Part shown: positions 51,497 through 60,672 of the stretch, piece by piece
Position numbering within the stretch: the first letter of the stretch is position 1
Layout: each line of letters starts with the position of its first letter
Assembly: GCF_014205015.1 (NCBI RefSeq)
Contig: NZ_JACHMO010000001.1
Span: forward strand, 7,440,001 to 7,504,000
DNA: 64,000 nucleotides
Source: Saccharothrix ecbatanensis
GTDB lineage: Bacteria; Actinomycetota; Actinomycetes; Mycobacteriales; Pseudonocardiaceae
Reading direction: 5' to 3'
The notes under the pieces: generated by a model
Told to the model about the DNA's origin: nothing
Databases searched by the model: none
Seen by the model: only the letters and a program-made list of their open reading frames with translations
Made by a program: the position numbers and the translations under genes

Positions 51497-52960
51497 GTGC
51501 TCGACCTGGCCGTGGTGGGAGCCGGGGTGGGCGGGTGCTACTGCGCCTACCGGCTCGTCACGGACACCGGACCCGGCGACGGGATCGCGCTGTTCGAACA
51601 GACCGACCGCATCGGCGGCCGGCTGTGGTCCGAACCCGTGCGCGACGCGCCGCACCTGATCGCCGAGCTCGGCGCGATGCGGCTGCACCGCGGGCTGCGC
51701 TCGGCGCTGGCCCTGGTCCGCCACCTCGGCCTCGATCTCGCACCGTTCGAGTTCGGCCGACCGGAGAACCTCGTGCACCGGCGCGGCGTCGCCATGCGCT
51801 GCCGCGAACTGCCCGGCGACCGGATCGTCGAGGCGGCCGAACGCCTCGTGCCCGGGTTCGCCGAACTCCGCCGCCGCCACCACGAGGCCGAGGAACGCGG
51901 CGACCGGCGCCGCTCCGAGTCGCTGCTGGACGTCTTCCGCGATCAACGGGACCAGACCCGCGTCAGCGGACGTCCGCTGGACGAGCTGACCTGGCCGCAC
52001 GCCCTGGACTTCGCGCTCGGCCCCGCCGCCGTCGCGTTCCTGCACGACACCGGCGGCTACGACCTCCGCCGCAGCGGGGAGAACGCGGCCACCCAGCTCG
52101 ACCTGGTCTTCCGCACCCCGCCCGACGCCGAGTACGTGACGCTGCGGCACGGCATGCAGGGCCTGCCCGACGCCCTGCACGCCCGGTTCACCGCCGCGGG
52201 CGGAACCACGCGCACCGGTCACCGGCTCGTGCGCCTGGACAAGGAAGCGGACCACTACCGACTGACCTTCACGACACCCGGAGGAGACCGGCACACCCTG
52301 GCCCGCGCCGTCGTCCTCGCCCTACCGCCGGAAGCGCTCCGCCGCCTCGACGGGCTGCCTCTCGCCCGACACCTGCGACCCGCGCTGGACGCCGTCGAAC
52401 CCGTCCCCGCGTTCAAGCTCTTCCTCGTCTACCCGCGGCCCTGGTGGCGCGAACTCGGCATCACCCGGGGGCGCAGCACCACGGACACCGCGCTCAGGCA
52501 GCTCTGGTACGGCGGGACCTGCCCCGCGACCGAGTCGACCGGGCCCGCGCTGCTCCTGGCCGCCTACCCCAGCGGCCACTCCGTCCACGCCTGGGCGCCC
52601 TGGCGCGGCGGCCCACCGCATCCCGCCGCAGAGGCCGGACACGCGGCCACAGCGGCGATGGTCGAGCACGCACACACCCTCCTCGCCCGGATGCACGACC
52701 TGCCGGACCTCGAACGCCCCCTGAGCGCGTGCCGGCAGGACTGGACCGCCGCCTGGCACGTGTGGCGCCCCGGACACGACCCCCGCGTCATCGGCCCGCG
52801 CACCCGGCAACCCATCCCCGGCGAGGCGATCCACGTCGTCGGCGACTGCTGGACCCCCGACCCCGGCTCGATCGAGGGCACGCTCGCGTCGGCCGACGAC
52901 CTCCTGCGCGTGTCCTTCGAACTGCCCGACCCGCAATGGCACACCGGCCCGCCCCGCTAA
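51497..52960 (+). CDS. Flavin-containing amine oxidase-like protein
   Basis: 487 residues. N-terminal FAD motif VVGAGVGGCYCAYRL and the second nucleotide motif DRIGGRLWS; substrate-side FAD motif near the C-terminus (IHVVGDCWTPDPGSIEGTLAS). Belongs to the monoamine/polyamine/L-amino-acid oxidase group; substrate unknown. GTG start with GGAGG upstream. mtnK-like gene follows 18 bases later, so one operon. Confidence 0.88.
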   Translation: MLDLAVVGAGVGGCYCAYRLVTDTGPGDGIALFEQTDRIGGRLWSEPVRDAPHLIAELGAMRLHRGLRSALALVRHLGLDLAPFEFGRPENLVHRRGVAMRCRELPGDRIVEAAERLVPGFAELRRRHHEAEERGDRRRSESLLDVFRDQRDQTRVSGRPLDELTWPHALDFALGPAAVAFLHDTGGYDLRRSGENAATQLDLVFRTPPDAEYVTLRHGMQGLPDALHARFTAAGGTTRTGHRLVRLDKEADHYRLTFTTPGGDRHTLARAVVLALPPEALRRLDGLPLARHLRPALDAVEPVPAFKLFLVYPRPWWRELGITRGRSTTDTALRQLWYGGTCPATESTGPALLLAAYPSGHSVHAWAPWRGGPPHPAAEAGHAATAAMVEHAHTLLARMHDLPDLERPLSACRQDWTAAWHVWRPGHDPRVIGPRTRQPIPGEAIHVVGDCWTPDPGSIEGTLASADDLLRVSFELPDPQWHTGPPR

Positions 52961-52978
52961 CCCACCGCGGAGGACACC

Positions 52979-54232
52979 ATGGACCCCACCGCCCCGAACC
53001 CCACGGACATCGCCGGCTACCTCGCCGCCGCCCCGGCCTTGGCCGCCCGTCTCGGCGGCGCCCCGGCGGACTGGGACGTGCGCGAGATCAGCGAGGGGAA
53101 CGTCAACTACGTCTTCTCGGTGCACGGCCCCGCCGGAGCCCTCTGCGTGAAGCAGGCGCCCGCGTTCGTGCGCGTCGCAGGCGCCTCCTGGCCGCTGACA
53201 CCCGAACGTGCCCGCTACGAGCACCGCGCGATGCTGGAACACCGACGGCACGCGCCCGACTACGTCCCCACCCCACTGCACTACGACCCCGCGCTGCACC
53301 TCCAGGTCATCGAGCACCTCGACGGGCACACCGTCCTGCGCGACGAGCTGATCGACGGCCGGGCACCCGCCGACCTCGGCCGCCACCTCGGCGACTACCT
53401 CGCCCGGACCCTGTTCCACACCAGCGACCTCGCACTGCCCGCAGCCCGCAAACGCCCGCTGGTAGCCGAGTTCGAGGGCAACACGGAGATGTGCGCGATC
53501 ATGGAGGAGATGGTCTTCACCGAGGTCTACCGCCCGTTCCACCGCAACCAGTGGACCGGGCCCCACCTCGACGCCGACGTCGACCGCCTCCGTGCAGACA
53601 CCGCCCTGCTCGTCGCCGTCGCGCGGCTCAAGGACCACTACCTCACCAGCAGGCAGGCGTTGCTGCACGGCGACCTGCACACCGGGTCGATCATGGTTTC
53701 GGCGCACCGGACCCACGTCATCGACCAGGAGTTCGCCTGCTACGGCCCCATGGGCTTCGACATCGGCAACCTGCTCGCCCACCTGCTCATCAGCTACTTC
53801 GCCAAGGACACGCCGGGACCGGAAACCACCGAGCAGGCCCGGTTGCTGGCCACCGTCGAGACGGTGTGGACGGAGTTCGACGCCCGCTTCACCGCCCTCT
53901 GGCGGTCCTCACCCACCGGCGACTCGTACCCGTCCGCTCTCTTCCCGCCGGGTTCCGATCTGCTGGACCACGAACGTCGTGCCTACCTCGGCAGGGTCCT
54001 GCACGACACCATCGGCTTCTGCGGCGCCGAGATCGTCCGCCGCGTCATCGGGTTCGCCCGGCCGGCCGACTTCACCACCATCCCCGACCCCGGCTACCGA
54101 GCCGCCCGCGAACGCCGGGCACTGCACCTGGCCCGCGCCCTGCTCGTCGACGACCACCACGACATCCGCGACGTCGTCACGGCCGCCCGCGCCTACCGGG
54201 CGGTGGAGCAGGTCACACGCCGAGGCGTTTGA
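52979..54232 (+). CDS. mtnK: S-methyl-5-thioribose kinase-like protein with acquired C-terminus
   Basis: 417 residues. MtnK-type motifs: SEGNVNYVF, CVKQAPAFVRVAGASWPLTP, LHGDLHTGSIM and IDQEFACYGPMGFDIGNLLA. Known MtnK phosphorylates methylthioribose in methionine salvage. No other salvage gene lies nearby, so the substrate may differ. GGAGGACACC precedes the ATG. The final 13 residues come from the 44-bp repeat and match the BCCT C-terminus, so this end is chimeric. Confidence 0.85.
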   Translation: MDPTAPNPTDIAGYLAAAPALAARLGGAPADWDVREISEGNVNYVFSVHGPAGALCVKQAPAFVRVAGASWPLTPERARYEHRAMLEHRRHAPDYVPTPLHYDPALHLQVIEHLDGHTVLRDELIDGRAPADLGRHLGDYLARTLFHTSDLALPAARKRPLVAEFEGNTEMCAIMEEMVFTEVYRPFHRNQWTGPHLDADVDRLRADTALLVAVARLKDHYLTSRQALLHGDLHTGSIMVSAHRTHVIDQEFACYGPMGFDIGNLLAHLLISYFAKDTPGPETTEQARLLATVETVWTEFDARFTALWRSSPTGDSYPSALFPPGSDLLDHERRAYLGRVLHDTIGFCGAEIVRRVIGFARPADFTTIPDPGYRAARERRALHLARALLVDDHHDIRDVVTAARAYRAVEQVTRRGV

Positions 54233-54233
54233 G
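54190..54233 (+). repeat. Right copy of 44-bp direct repeat
   Basis: Identical to 50424-50467. Here it supplies the last codons of the MtnK-like gene on the plus strand and the true 3' end (DLLKRLGV, stop) of DUF6474 on the minus strand. Confidence 0.97.
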
Positions 54234-54644
54234 CAGGTCCGCTTCCATCGCGTCGAGATCGGCCGAGACGGCGCGGTGCGCGGCTTTGCGCCGCGGTGTG
54301 GGCATGCGTTCCGCCGCCCGCACCGCGGCCAGCAGCTGCGCCAGCCGCCGCTCGGTGCTCTCGACGTACGTCCGCTCGGTGTCCCGCAGCTGGTCGAGGG
54401 CTTCACCGAAGCCGGCGATCCGGGCGTGCAGGCCCGCGCCCCTGCCCGAGTACCGGGTCAGCTGGTCGACCGGGATGCCGAGCCGTGCCGCCCGGTAGTG
54501 GTCGTAGCGGTCGCTCAGCAGGGCCGCGGCGCGGGCCGCCATCGGCGCCATCACCGGGATCAACGCCGGCGCCAGCACCTTGGCCACGCCGACGAGGTTC
54601 TTCGCCCTGCCCGGGGTGAAACCCTTGCTCTTCTCACGCGCCAT
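54213..54644 (-). CDS. DUF6474-family protein
   Basis: 143 residues: MAREKSKGFTPGRAKNLVGV, a hydrophobic Ala/Pro stretch (LAPALIPVMAPMAARAAALL), then helical segments to the end DLDAMEADLLKRLGV. Typical small protein of Pseudonocardiales; function unknown. Overlaps the 3' end of the MtnK-like gene by 20 bases in opposite orientation. Confidence 0.8.
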   Translation of the reverse strand: MAREKSKGFTPGRAKNLVGVAKVLAPALIPVMAPMAARAAALLSDRYDHYRAARLGIPVDQLTRYSGRGAGLHARIAGFGEALDQLRDTERTYVESTERRLAQLLAAVRAAERMPTPRRKAAHRAVSADLDAMEADLLKRLGV

Positions 54645-54764
54645 GGCCGTGCCCCTGTTCGCCGAGGTGCTGACAGCAGACCCTAGAGCCGTTCCGGGAA
54701 AAGATCGACTCGACTCCGCGAGGTTGCCGGTACAAGCACCGACCCGGCGTCATACGCTGCACTG

Positions 54765-56399
54765 GTGACTTCCCAGGTGCAGCTCGACGCCGGTGTGGTC
54801 ACTCGTTGCCGGCGGCGGGTGCACCTCGAACACGATCCGACCATGCGCGACGTGCCCAGGCTGCCGCCTGACCCCACGGGTCAGCAGCGCAAGGCCGACG
54901 CGATCGAACACCGGCGCGGCGTCGCCACGGCGCTCGGCCGGGTCGTCGGATCCGACCTGATGGAGATCCCGCAGGACGTCCCGTCGGCCGACCGCGAACG
55001 CGTGACGGCCGCCGCGATGCAGGCCGGGGTGCCGTTCATCTGGGGCGCCGCCCTGCCCCGCGACCCGCTCGGCGGCCGGCGTGGCGGCATCGACCTGCTG
55101 GTGAAGGAGACCACCGGGTACGTGCCGGTGCTCGTGGTCCGGCACAAGGTCAGCGACCCCGGCCAGGGCGCCCGCACGTCACCGCTGTCCTACCCGCTGC
55201 CGGGCGGCGCGCGGGTCGACCCGTTGCGGAAGGTCCGGCCCCAGCCGCGCGACCAGCTCCGGCTGGCGCACGCGCAACGGCAGCTCCAGGCGTCCGGGTT
55301 CGCGGCCCACGGTCGGGCGACCGGCGGCGTCATCGGCATGGACGCCGACGTGGTCGTGTGGCACGACCTGGAAGCGCCGAACTGGCCCGGCGGCAAGAGC
55401 GCGCTGTCCGAGTACGACACCAGGTTCTCCGACCGGCTCTCCGTGGCGTCGGCCGCCGCCACCGGCGCGGACCCGCTGGCCCGTCCGTCCCGGATCGTGG
55501 AGTGCCGCAGCTGCCCGTGGTGGTCGGTGTGCGAGGAAGACCTGAAGACCGCCCGTGACGTCAGCCTCGTGGTCCGCGGGGAGGACGCGGTGGCGCTGCG
55601 CAAGGTCGGCGTCGCCACCGTGGACGACCTGGCCGCGCTCGACCCGAACGAGCAGACCGTCCCGCTGGTCGGGATGCTGCACGCGGACGCCGTCATCCTG
55701 GCCCGTGCCTGGCTGCGCGACCTGACGGTGGTCCGCCGCGTGTCCCGCATGAACGTGCCGCGCGCCGACGTCGAGGTCGACGTGGACATGGAGAGCTTCG
55801 GCGATCTGGGCGCGTACATGTGGGGCTGCTGGCTGTCCGGCCAGGACGTCGGCGAGGAGCACGGCTACCGCGCGTTCGCCACCTGGGACCCGCTGCCGTG
55901 CGGGGACGAGGCCCGGTCGTTCGCCGAGTTCTGGTCGTGGCTGACCGGGGTGCGGTTGCGCGCCCGTGCGCGCGGGCTGTCGTTCAAGGCGTACTGCTAC
56001 AACGAGCTGGCGGAGAACCGCTGGCTGCTGGGGTCGGCCGAGCGGTTCAAGGGGCAGCCCGGCATCCCGACCGTGGCGCAGGTGCGGGAGTTCATCTCGT
56101 CCGACTCGTGGGTCGACCTGTTCGGCATCGTGCAGGAGCAGTTCCTGTGCGCCCACGGCAAGGGCCTGAAGACCATCGCCCCCGTCGCCGGCTTCCGCTG
56201 GCGCGATCCGGAGGCGGGCGGCGAGAACTCGATGCGCTGGTACCGCGACGCCGTCGGCATGGACGGGCAGCCACCGGACCCCGCCCAGCGCCGCCGACTG
56301 CTGGAGTACAACGAGGACGACGTCCGCGCCACCCACACCTTGCGGCTGTGGATGACGTCGGACGCCATGGACGACCTGCCCTTCGCGGGAGATCTCTAG
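54765..56399 (+). CDS. TM0106-family RecB-like putative nuclease
   Basis: 544 residues. N-terminal RecB/Cas4-like nuclease part (IDLLVKETTGYVPVLVVRHK, CysW cluster CRSCPWWSVCEED) and a C-terminal RNase-H-like exonuclease part (VDVDMESFGDLG, YNEDDVRATHTLRLWM). Helicase domains seen in larger relatives are absent. A TACGCT -10 ends six bases before the GTG, so probably leaderless. Confidence 0.88.
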   Translation: MTSQVQLDAGVVTRCRRRVHLEHDPTMRDVPRLPPDPTGQQRKADAIEHRRGVATALGRVVGSDLMEIPQDVPSADRERVTAAAMQAGVPFIWGAALPRDPLGGRRGGIDLLVKETTGYVPVLVVRHKVSDPGQGARTSPLSYPLPGGARVDPLRKVRPQPRDQLRLAHAQRQLQASGFAAHGRATGGVIGMDADVVVWHDLEAPNWPGGKSALSEYDTRFSDRLSVASAAATGADPLARPSRIVECRSCPWWSVCEEDLKTARDVSLVVRGEDAVALRKVGVATVDDLAALDPNEQTVPLVGMLHADAVILARAWLRDLTVVRRVSRMNVPRADVEVDVDMESFGDLGAYMWGCWLSGQDVGEEHGYRAFATWDPLPCGDEARSFAEFWSWLTGVRLRARARGLSFKAYCYNELAENRWLLGSAERFKGQPGIPTVAQVREFISSDSWVDLFGIVQEQFLCAHGKGLKTIAPVAGFRWRDPEAGGENSMRWYRDAVGMDGQPPDPAQRRRLLEYNEDDVRATHTLRLWMTSDAMDDLPFAGDL

Positions 56400-57148
56400 C
56401 GCGGCGCCATTCGGAGTGCGCCGTCCATGCGGATGACCTCGCCGTTCAGGTAGTCGTGCTCCACGATCGACACGGCCAGTTGCGCGTACTCCGCCGGCTG
56501 CGCCAAGCGCTTCGGGAACGGCACTCCCGCCGCCAGACCGGTCCGGATGTCGTCGGACACGGTCGCCAGCATCGGCGTGTCCACGATGCCCGGCGCGATC
56601 GTCATCACCCGCACCCCGACCGACGCCAGGTCACGCGCCGCCGGCAGCGTCATCCCGACCACCGCCGCCTTCGACGCCGCGTACGCGACCTGCCCGATCT
56701 GCCCGTCGAACGCCGCGATCGACGCCGTGTTGATCACCACGCCGCGCTGCCCGTGCTCCAGCGCCTCGGTCTTACCCATCGCCGCCGCACCCAGCCGCAG
56801 CACGTTGAACGTGCCGACCAGGTTGACGTCGATGACCTTCCGGTACAGGTCGAGCGGGTGCGGTCCGGACTTGCCGACCGTGCGCGTCGACGGACCGATA
56901 CCCGCGCAGTTCACCACGATCCGCAGCGGCGGACCGGAACCGGCGGCCGTGTCGACGGCGGCCTGGACGTCGTCCTCCGATGTCACGTCCGCCGCGAGGT
57001 AGGTGACACCCTCGACTTCCGGCGCGTTCTCGATCGAGAGGTCCAGCGCGAACACCGCCGCACCACGTGCCGCCAGTGCCCGCGCGGTCGCGTTGCCCAG
57101 ACCGGACGCGCCGCCGGTGACGATCGCCGAGGTACCCGAGATCTCCAT
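56396..57148 (-). CDS. SDR oxidoreductase, 3-hydroxyacyl-CoA dehydrogenase type
   Basis: 250 residues. IVTGGASGLGNATARALAARG, FALDL, NCAGIGPS and catalytic YAASK. Resembles HSD17B10-like 3-hydroxy(-2-methyl)acyl-CoA dehydrogenases of fatty acid or isoleucine breakdown. ATG 57148 with AGGAGG eight bases upstream is clear; upstream in-frame sequence is non-coding. Its stop overlaps that of the convergent nuclease gene. Confidence 0.92.
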   Translation of the reverse strand: MEISGTSAIVTGGASGLGNATARALAARGAAVFALDLSIENAPEVEGVTYLAADVTSEDDVQAAVDTAAGSGPPLRIVVNCAGIGPSTRTVGKSGPHPLDLYRKVIDVNLVGTFNVLRLGAAAMGKTEALEHGQRGVVINTASIAAFDGQIGQVAYAASKAAVVGMTLPAARDLASVGVRVMTIAPGIVDTPMLATVSDDIRTGLAAGVPFPKRLAQPAEYAQLAVSIVEHDYLNGEVIRMDGALRMAPR

Positions 57149-57174
57149 ACATCCTCCTGTCCTGGCCCAGGAGG

Positions 57175-57285
57175 TTAACGGTCGTTCAGCTCCCGGCGCG
57201 CGGAGAAGTGGAGCAATGCGACCAAGGGCACGGCCGCGAGCAGCGCCAGACCCACGAACAGCATCGCGATCACGACCAGTTCCAT
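57175..57285 (-). CDS. Putative 36-residue membrane peptide
   Basis: MELVVIAMLFVGLALLAAVP, then LVALLHFSARRELNDR. One hydrophobic helix and a charged end, 26 bases upstream of the SDR start on the same strand. The only SD candidate is GGGGG directly before the ATG, so expression is uncertain. Confidence 0.4.
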   Translation of the reverse strand: MELVVIAMLFVGLALLAAVPLVALLHFSARRELNDR

Positions 57286-57428
57286 ACCCCCGACACTGCT
57301 CCTGTCCAGCCGAAACCGCGTCCGCCGCGAGGGGTGTTTCGGCGTACACCCAGGGGACTACTTACCTCACTCTCCGCATACAGCTGGAGTTTGACCCACG
57401 GCCAACTTCGGCTGACACCGTCACCTGC

Positions 57429-58727
57429 ATGTTCGTCCGGCGGATCGCGGTCGTGGGAACGGGTTACGTGGGCCTGACGACGGGGGCGTGCCTCGCTTCC
57501 CTCGGTCATCGGGTCGTGTGCGCGGACGTGGACGCGCTGAAGGTCGCCCGGCTGCGCGCCGGGCAGGTCGACATCCTCGAACCCGACCTGGCCGACCTGG
57601 TCGTGGCGGGCCAGTCCGCGGGCCGGCTTGCGTTCGTGGAGGGCGCCCGGCACGCCGTCGCCGAGGCCGAGGTGGTGTTCCTGTGCCTGCCGACGCCCAT
57701 GGGCGCGGGCGGTGCGGCGGACCTCAGCGCGGTCGAGGCGGTGGCCGAGGAGATTCGCGGCGTCCTCCCTTACGGCGCGATCGTGGTGTGCAAGTCGACC
57801 GTTCCGGTGGGGACGTCCGTCAAGGTGGCCGAACTCCTCGGACGGGAGGACGTCGCCGTCGTCTCGAACCCCGAGTTCCTGCGCGAGGGCAGCGCCGTCC
57901 GCGACTTCCTGAACCCGGACCGCATCGTGGTCGGCTCCGACTCGCCGCAGGCCGCCGAACGCGTCGGAGCGCTGTTCACCAGGCTCGGCGCGCCCACCGT
58001 GCTGATGGACGCGGCCAGCGCCGAGATGGTCAAGTACGCGGCCAACTGCTACCTGGCGATGAAGCTCTCCTACGTCAACGCGGTCGCCGAGCTGTGCGAA
58101 CTCGTCGGCGCGGACGTCACGTCGGTGACCGAGGGCATGGGCTACGACAAGCGCATCGGCCAGTCGTTCCTCAAGCCCGGACCGGGCTGGGGCGGGTCGT
58201 GCCTGCCCAAGGACACCCACGCCATGGTCCGGATCGCGGACGCCGTCGGTGTCGACTTCTCCCTGGTCAAGGCCACCATCGAGACGAACGCGCGGCAGCA
58301 GCAGCGGGTGGTGGAGAAGGTCCGGCGGGCGGTCGGGTCGCTGGCCGGCGCGCGGATCGGCGTGCTCGGGCTGGCGTTCAAGGCGGGCACGAACGACCTG
58401 CGCGACTCGCCCGCGTTGGCGGTGGCCGAGCTGCTCGCGTTCGAGGGCGCGGAATTGGTGGCCTACGACCCGGAGATCACCCGGCCGTTGGTGGGCATGA
58501 CGGTGGTCGACTCGCCTTATACGGCGGTGCGCGGTGCGGACGCCGTGGTACTTCTCACGGAATGGCCGGAGTTCCGGACGTTGGACTGGGCGTTGATGGC
58601 GTCTTTGATGTCCGGATCGACCGTTCTGGACACCCGCAACCACCTCGATCCGGACGCGTTGACCCGCGCCGGCCTGGTCTTGCACGGTCTTGGGCGCGAG
58701 CTGCGGGTGCGTGACGAAGCGGTGTGA
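57429..58727 (+). CDS. ugd: UDP-glucose 6-dehydrogenase
   Basis: 432 residues; oxidises UDP-glucose to UDP-glucuronate for polysaccharides. Rossmann motif VVGTGYVGLTTGACLASLGH, KSTVPVGTS, NPEFLREGSAVRDFLNPDR, catalytic Cys in GWGGSCLPKD and LAFKAGTNDLRDSPAL. ATG 57429 lacks an SD; no better start is visible. No glycosyltransferases nearby. Confidence 0.93.
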   Translation: MFVRRIAVVGTGYVGLTTGACLASLGHRVVCADVDALKVARLRAGQVDILEPDLADLVVAGQSAGRLAFVEGARHAVAEAEVVFLCLPTPMGAGGAADLSAVEAVAEEIRGVLPYGAIVVCKSTVPVGTSVKVAELLGREDVAVVSNPEFLREGSAVRDFLNPDRIVVGSDSPQAAERVGALFTRLGAPTVLMDAASAEMVKYAANCYLAMKLSYVNAVAELCELVGADVTSVTEGMGYDKRIGQSFLKPGPGWGGSCLPKDTHAMVRIADAVGVDFSLVKATIETNARQQQRVVEKVRRAVGSLAGARIGVLGLAFKAGTNDLRDSPALAVAELLAFEGAELVAYDPEITRPLVGMTVVDSPYTAVRGADAVVLLTEWPEFRTLDWALMASLMSGSTVLDTRNHLDPDALTRAGLVLHGLGRELRVRDEAV

Positions 58728-58812
58728 CGAAGAGTCGTGTTCAGCCGATCTTCAGGATTCGATCTAGTTAGCCGGGGTAACAAAACCGGTTGAGCCGACG
58801 TAGGTTGTTGAA

Positions 58813-60594
58813 ATGTTCACCACCCGTCCTGAACTAGTCGGCACGCACGGAATGGTCGCGTCCACGCACTGGCTCGCGTCCAGCGCGGGCATGGCCGTCC
58901 TGGAAGACGGCGGCAACGCGTTCGACGCCGCGGTCGCGGTCGGTTTCGTGCTGCAAGTGGTGGAGCCCCACCTCAACGGTCCCGGCGGCGAGGTGCCCGT
59001 GGTGTTCGCCGCGGCCGGCGAGACCGTGCCCAGGGTGCTGTGCGGGCAGGGCGTGGCCCCGGCCGGCGCGACGATCGCGCACTACCGCTCGCTGGGCCTC
59101 GACCTCGTGCCGGGCAGCGGGATGCTGGCCGCCACCGTGCCGGGCGCGTGGGACGGCTGGTTGACGCTGTTGCGCGACTACGGCACCAAGACGCTGCGGG
59201 ACGTGCTGACGTACGCGATCGGGTACGCGCGGGACGGGTTCCCGCTGTTGGAGCGGGTGGCGAACACCATCTCGACGGTGGCCGACCTGTTCCGGGACCA
59301 CTGGACGTCGTCGGCCGCGCTGTGGTTGCCGGGTGGGCAGCCGCCGGAGGCCGGTGCGCGGTTCCGCAACCCCAAGCTGGCGGACACGTGGGAGTGGCTG
59401 CTGGCCGCCGCCGAGGCCGCCGGCACGTCCCGTGAGCAGCAGATCGAGGCCGCGCGGCGGGCGTGGTCGCAGGGGTTCGTGGCGGCGCAGGTGGACGAGT
59501 TCTTCCGGATCGCGCACCGGGACGACTCCGGCAACGACCACGCCGGCGTGCTGACCGGTGAGGACATGGCGTCGTGGGAGGCGTCGTACGAGGACGCCGT
59601 GTCGGTGGACTTCGGGTCGTGGAGCGTGGTCAAGCCGGGTGCGTGGACCCAGGGGCCCGTGCTGTTGCAGCAGTTGCTGCTGTTGGAGGGCTTGGACCTG
59701 TCGTATGCCGACGGCGTGCCTTCGGCGCAGACGGTGCACCTGGCGGTGGAGGCCGCGAAGCTGGCGTTCGCCGACCGGGAGGCCTGGTACGGGGACAGCG
59801 GCGAGGTGCCGTTGGACGTGCTGCTGTCGCGGGAGTACGCGGACGTGCGGCGGAAGCTGATCACCGATCACGCTTCGCTGGACCTGCGGCCGGGTTCGGT
59901 GTCGGGGGTGGACCCGAGGCTTCCCGCGCACGTGCTGCGCGGTCCGTGCGATGACGGTCGCGATGGCGGCGGGGCGATCGGCGAACCGACCGTGTCCAGC
60001 ACCGGTTCGGTCAAGGGCGACACGGTCCACGTGGACGTGGTCGACCGGTGGGGCAACATCGTGTCCGCCACCCCGTCCGGCGGGTGGTTGCAGTCGTCGC
60101 CGACGATCCCGTCGCTGGGGTTCTGCCTGGGCAGTCGGGCGCAGATGTTCTGGCTGGACGAGGGTCTGCCGAACTCGCTGGCGCCGTGGAAGCGGCCCCG
60201 GATCACGCTGTCGCCGACGCTCGCGCTGCGGGACGGTCTGCCGGCGATGGCGTTCGGCACGCCCGGTGGTGATCAGCAGGACCAGTGGCAGCTGGGGTTC
60301 TGGCTCGCGCACACGGTCGGCGGGATGAACTTGCAGGAGGCGATCGACTCGCCGATGTGGCACACGAACGCGTTCCCGAGTTCGTTCTACCCGCGGTCGT
60401 GGACGCCGGGTGAGGTCGTGGTCGAGTCCCGGTTCGGTGGGATGGACGAGCTGCGTGAGCGCGGGCACACCGTGGTGGACGCGGGGCCGTGGGCGCTGGG
60501 CCGGATGTCGGCGGTGGCGCGGGATTCCCGTGACGGGCTGCTCCGTGCGGCGGCGAATCCGCGTGGTGCGCAGGGGTACGCCGTCGGCCGGTGA
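58813..60594 (+). CDS. Gamma-glutamyltransferase-family protein
   Basis: 593 residues. Ntn-hydrolase of the GGT fold: GMVASTHWLASSAGM at the start, predicted autocleavage before Thr404 in SVKGDTVHVDVVDRWGN, then a small subunit with RMSAVARD. No signal peptide, so cytoplasmic YwrD-like rather than periplasmic. Substrate unknown. TAGGTT ends six bases before the ATG (leaderless type). Confidence 0.9.
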   Translation: MFTTRPELVGTHGMVASTHWLASSAGMAVLEDGGNAFDAAVAVGFVLQVVEPHLNGPGGEVPVVFAAAGETVPRVLCGQGVAPAGATIAHYRSLGLDLVPGSGMLAATVPGAWDGWLTLLRDYGTKTLRDVLTYAIGYARDGFPLLERVANTISTVADLFRDHWTSSAALWLPGGQPPEAGARFRNPKLADTWEWLLAAAEAAGTSREQQIEAARRAWSQGFVAAQVDEFFRIAHRDDSGNDHAGVLTGEDMASWEASYEDAVSVDFGSWSVVKPGAWTQGPVLLQQLLLLEGLDLSYADGVPSAQTVHLAVEAAKLAFADREAWYGDSGEVPLDVLLSREYADVRRKLITDHASLDLRPGSVSGVDPRLPAHVLRGPCDDGRDGGGAIGEPTVSSTGSVKGDTVHVDVVDRWGNIVSATPSGGWLQSSPTIPSLGFCLGSRAQMFWLDEGLPNSLAPWKRPRITLSPTLALRDGLPAMAFGTPGGDQQDQWQLGFWLAHTVGGMNLQEAIDSPMWHTNAFPSSFYPRSWTPGEVVVESRFGGMDELRERGHTVVDAGPWALGRMSAVARDSRDGLLRAAANPRGAQGYAVGR

Positions 60595-60615
60595 TGTCGG
60601 TTCTTCGTGTGGTTG

Positions 60616-60655
60616 GAACGGCCCCGGCCCGAGGGGGAGGGGGCCGGGACCGTTC
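60616..60655. terminator. Bidirectional hairpin
   Basis: GAACGGCCCCGGCCC (60616-60630) pairs with GGGCCGGGACCGTTC (60641-60655) with one mismatch, between the convergent GGT and small secreted protein genes. Confidence 0.7.
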
Positions 60656-60672
60656 CGGCTCGGGTGGCTCCG

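Larger units (their letters stand above)
50468..54189. other. Inserted module between direct repeats
   Basis: 3.72 kb between the two repeat copies: 177 bases with no gene at the left, an orphan 241-residue gene (minus), a flavin amine oxidase and an MtnK-like kinase (plus). Neither transposase nor integrase nor terminal inverted repeats are visible. Plus-strand genes here favour C in third positions more than the neighbours. The ancestral order was most likely BCCT tail-to-tail with DUF6474. Confidence 0.75.

Noticed and set aside
51535..54498. 987-codon frame overlapping the amine oxidase and kinase genes
   Set aside because: Arg/Pro/Thr-rich shadow. The two real genes in other frames have clear motifs and SD sequences.
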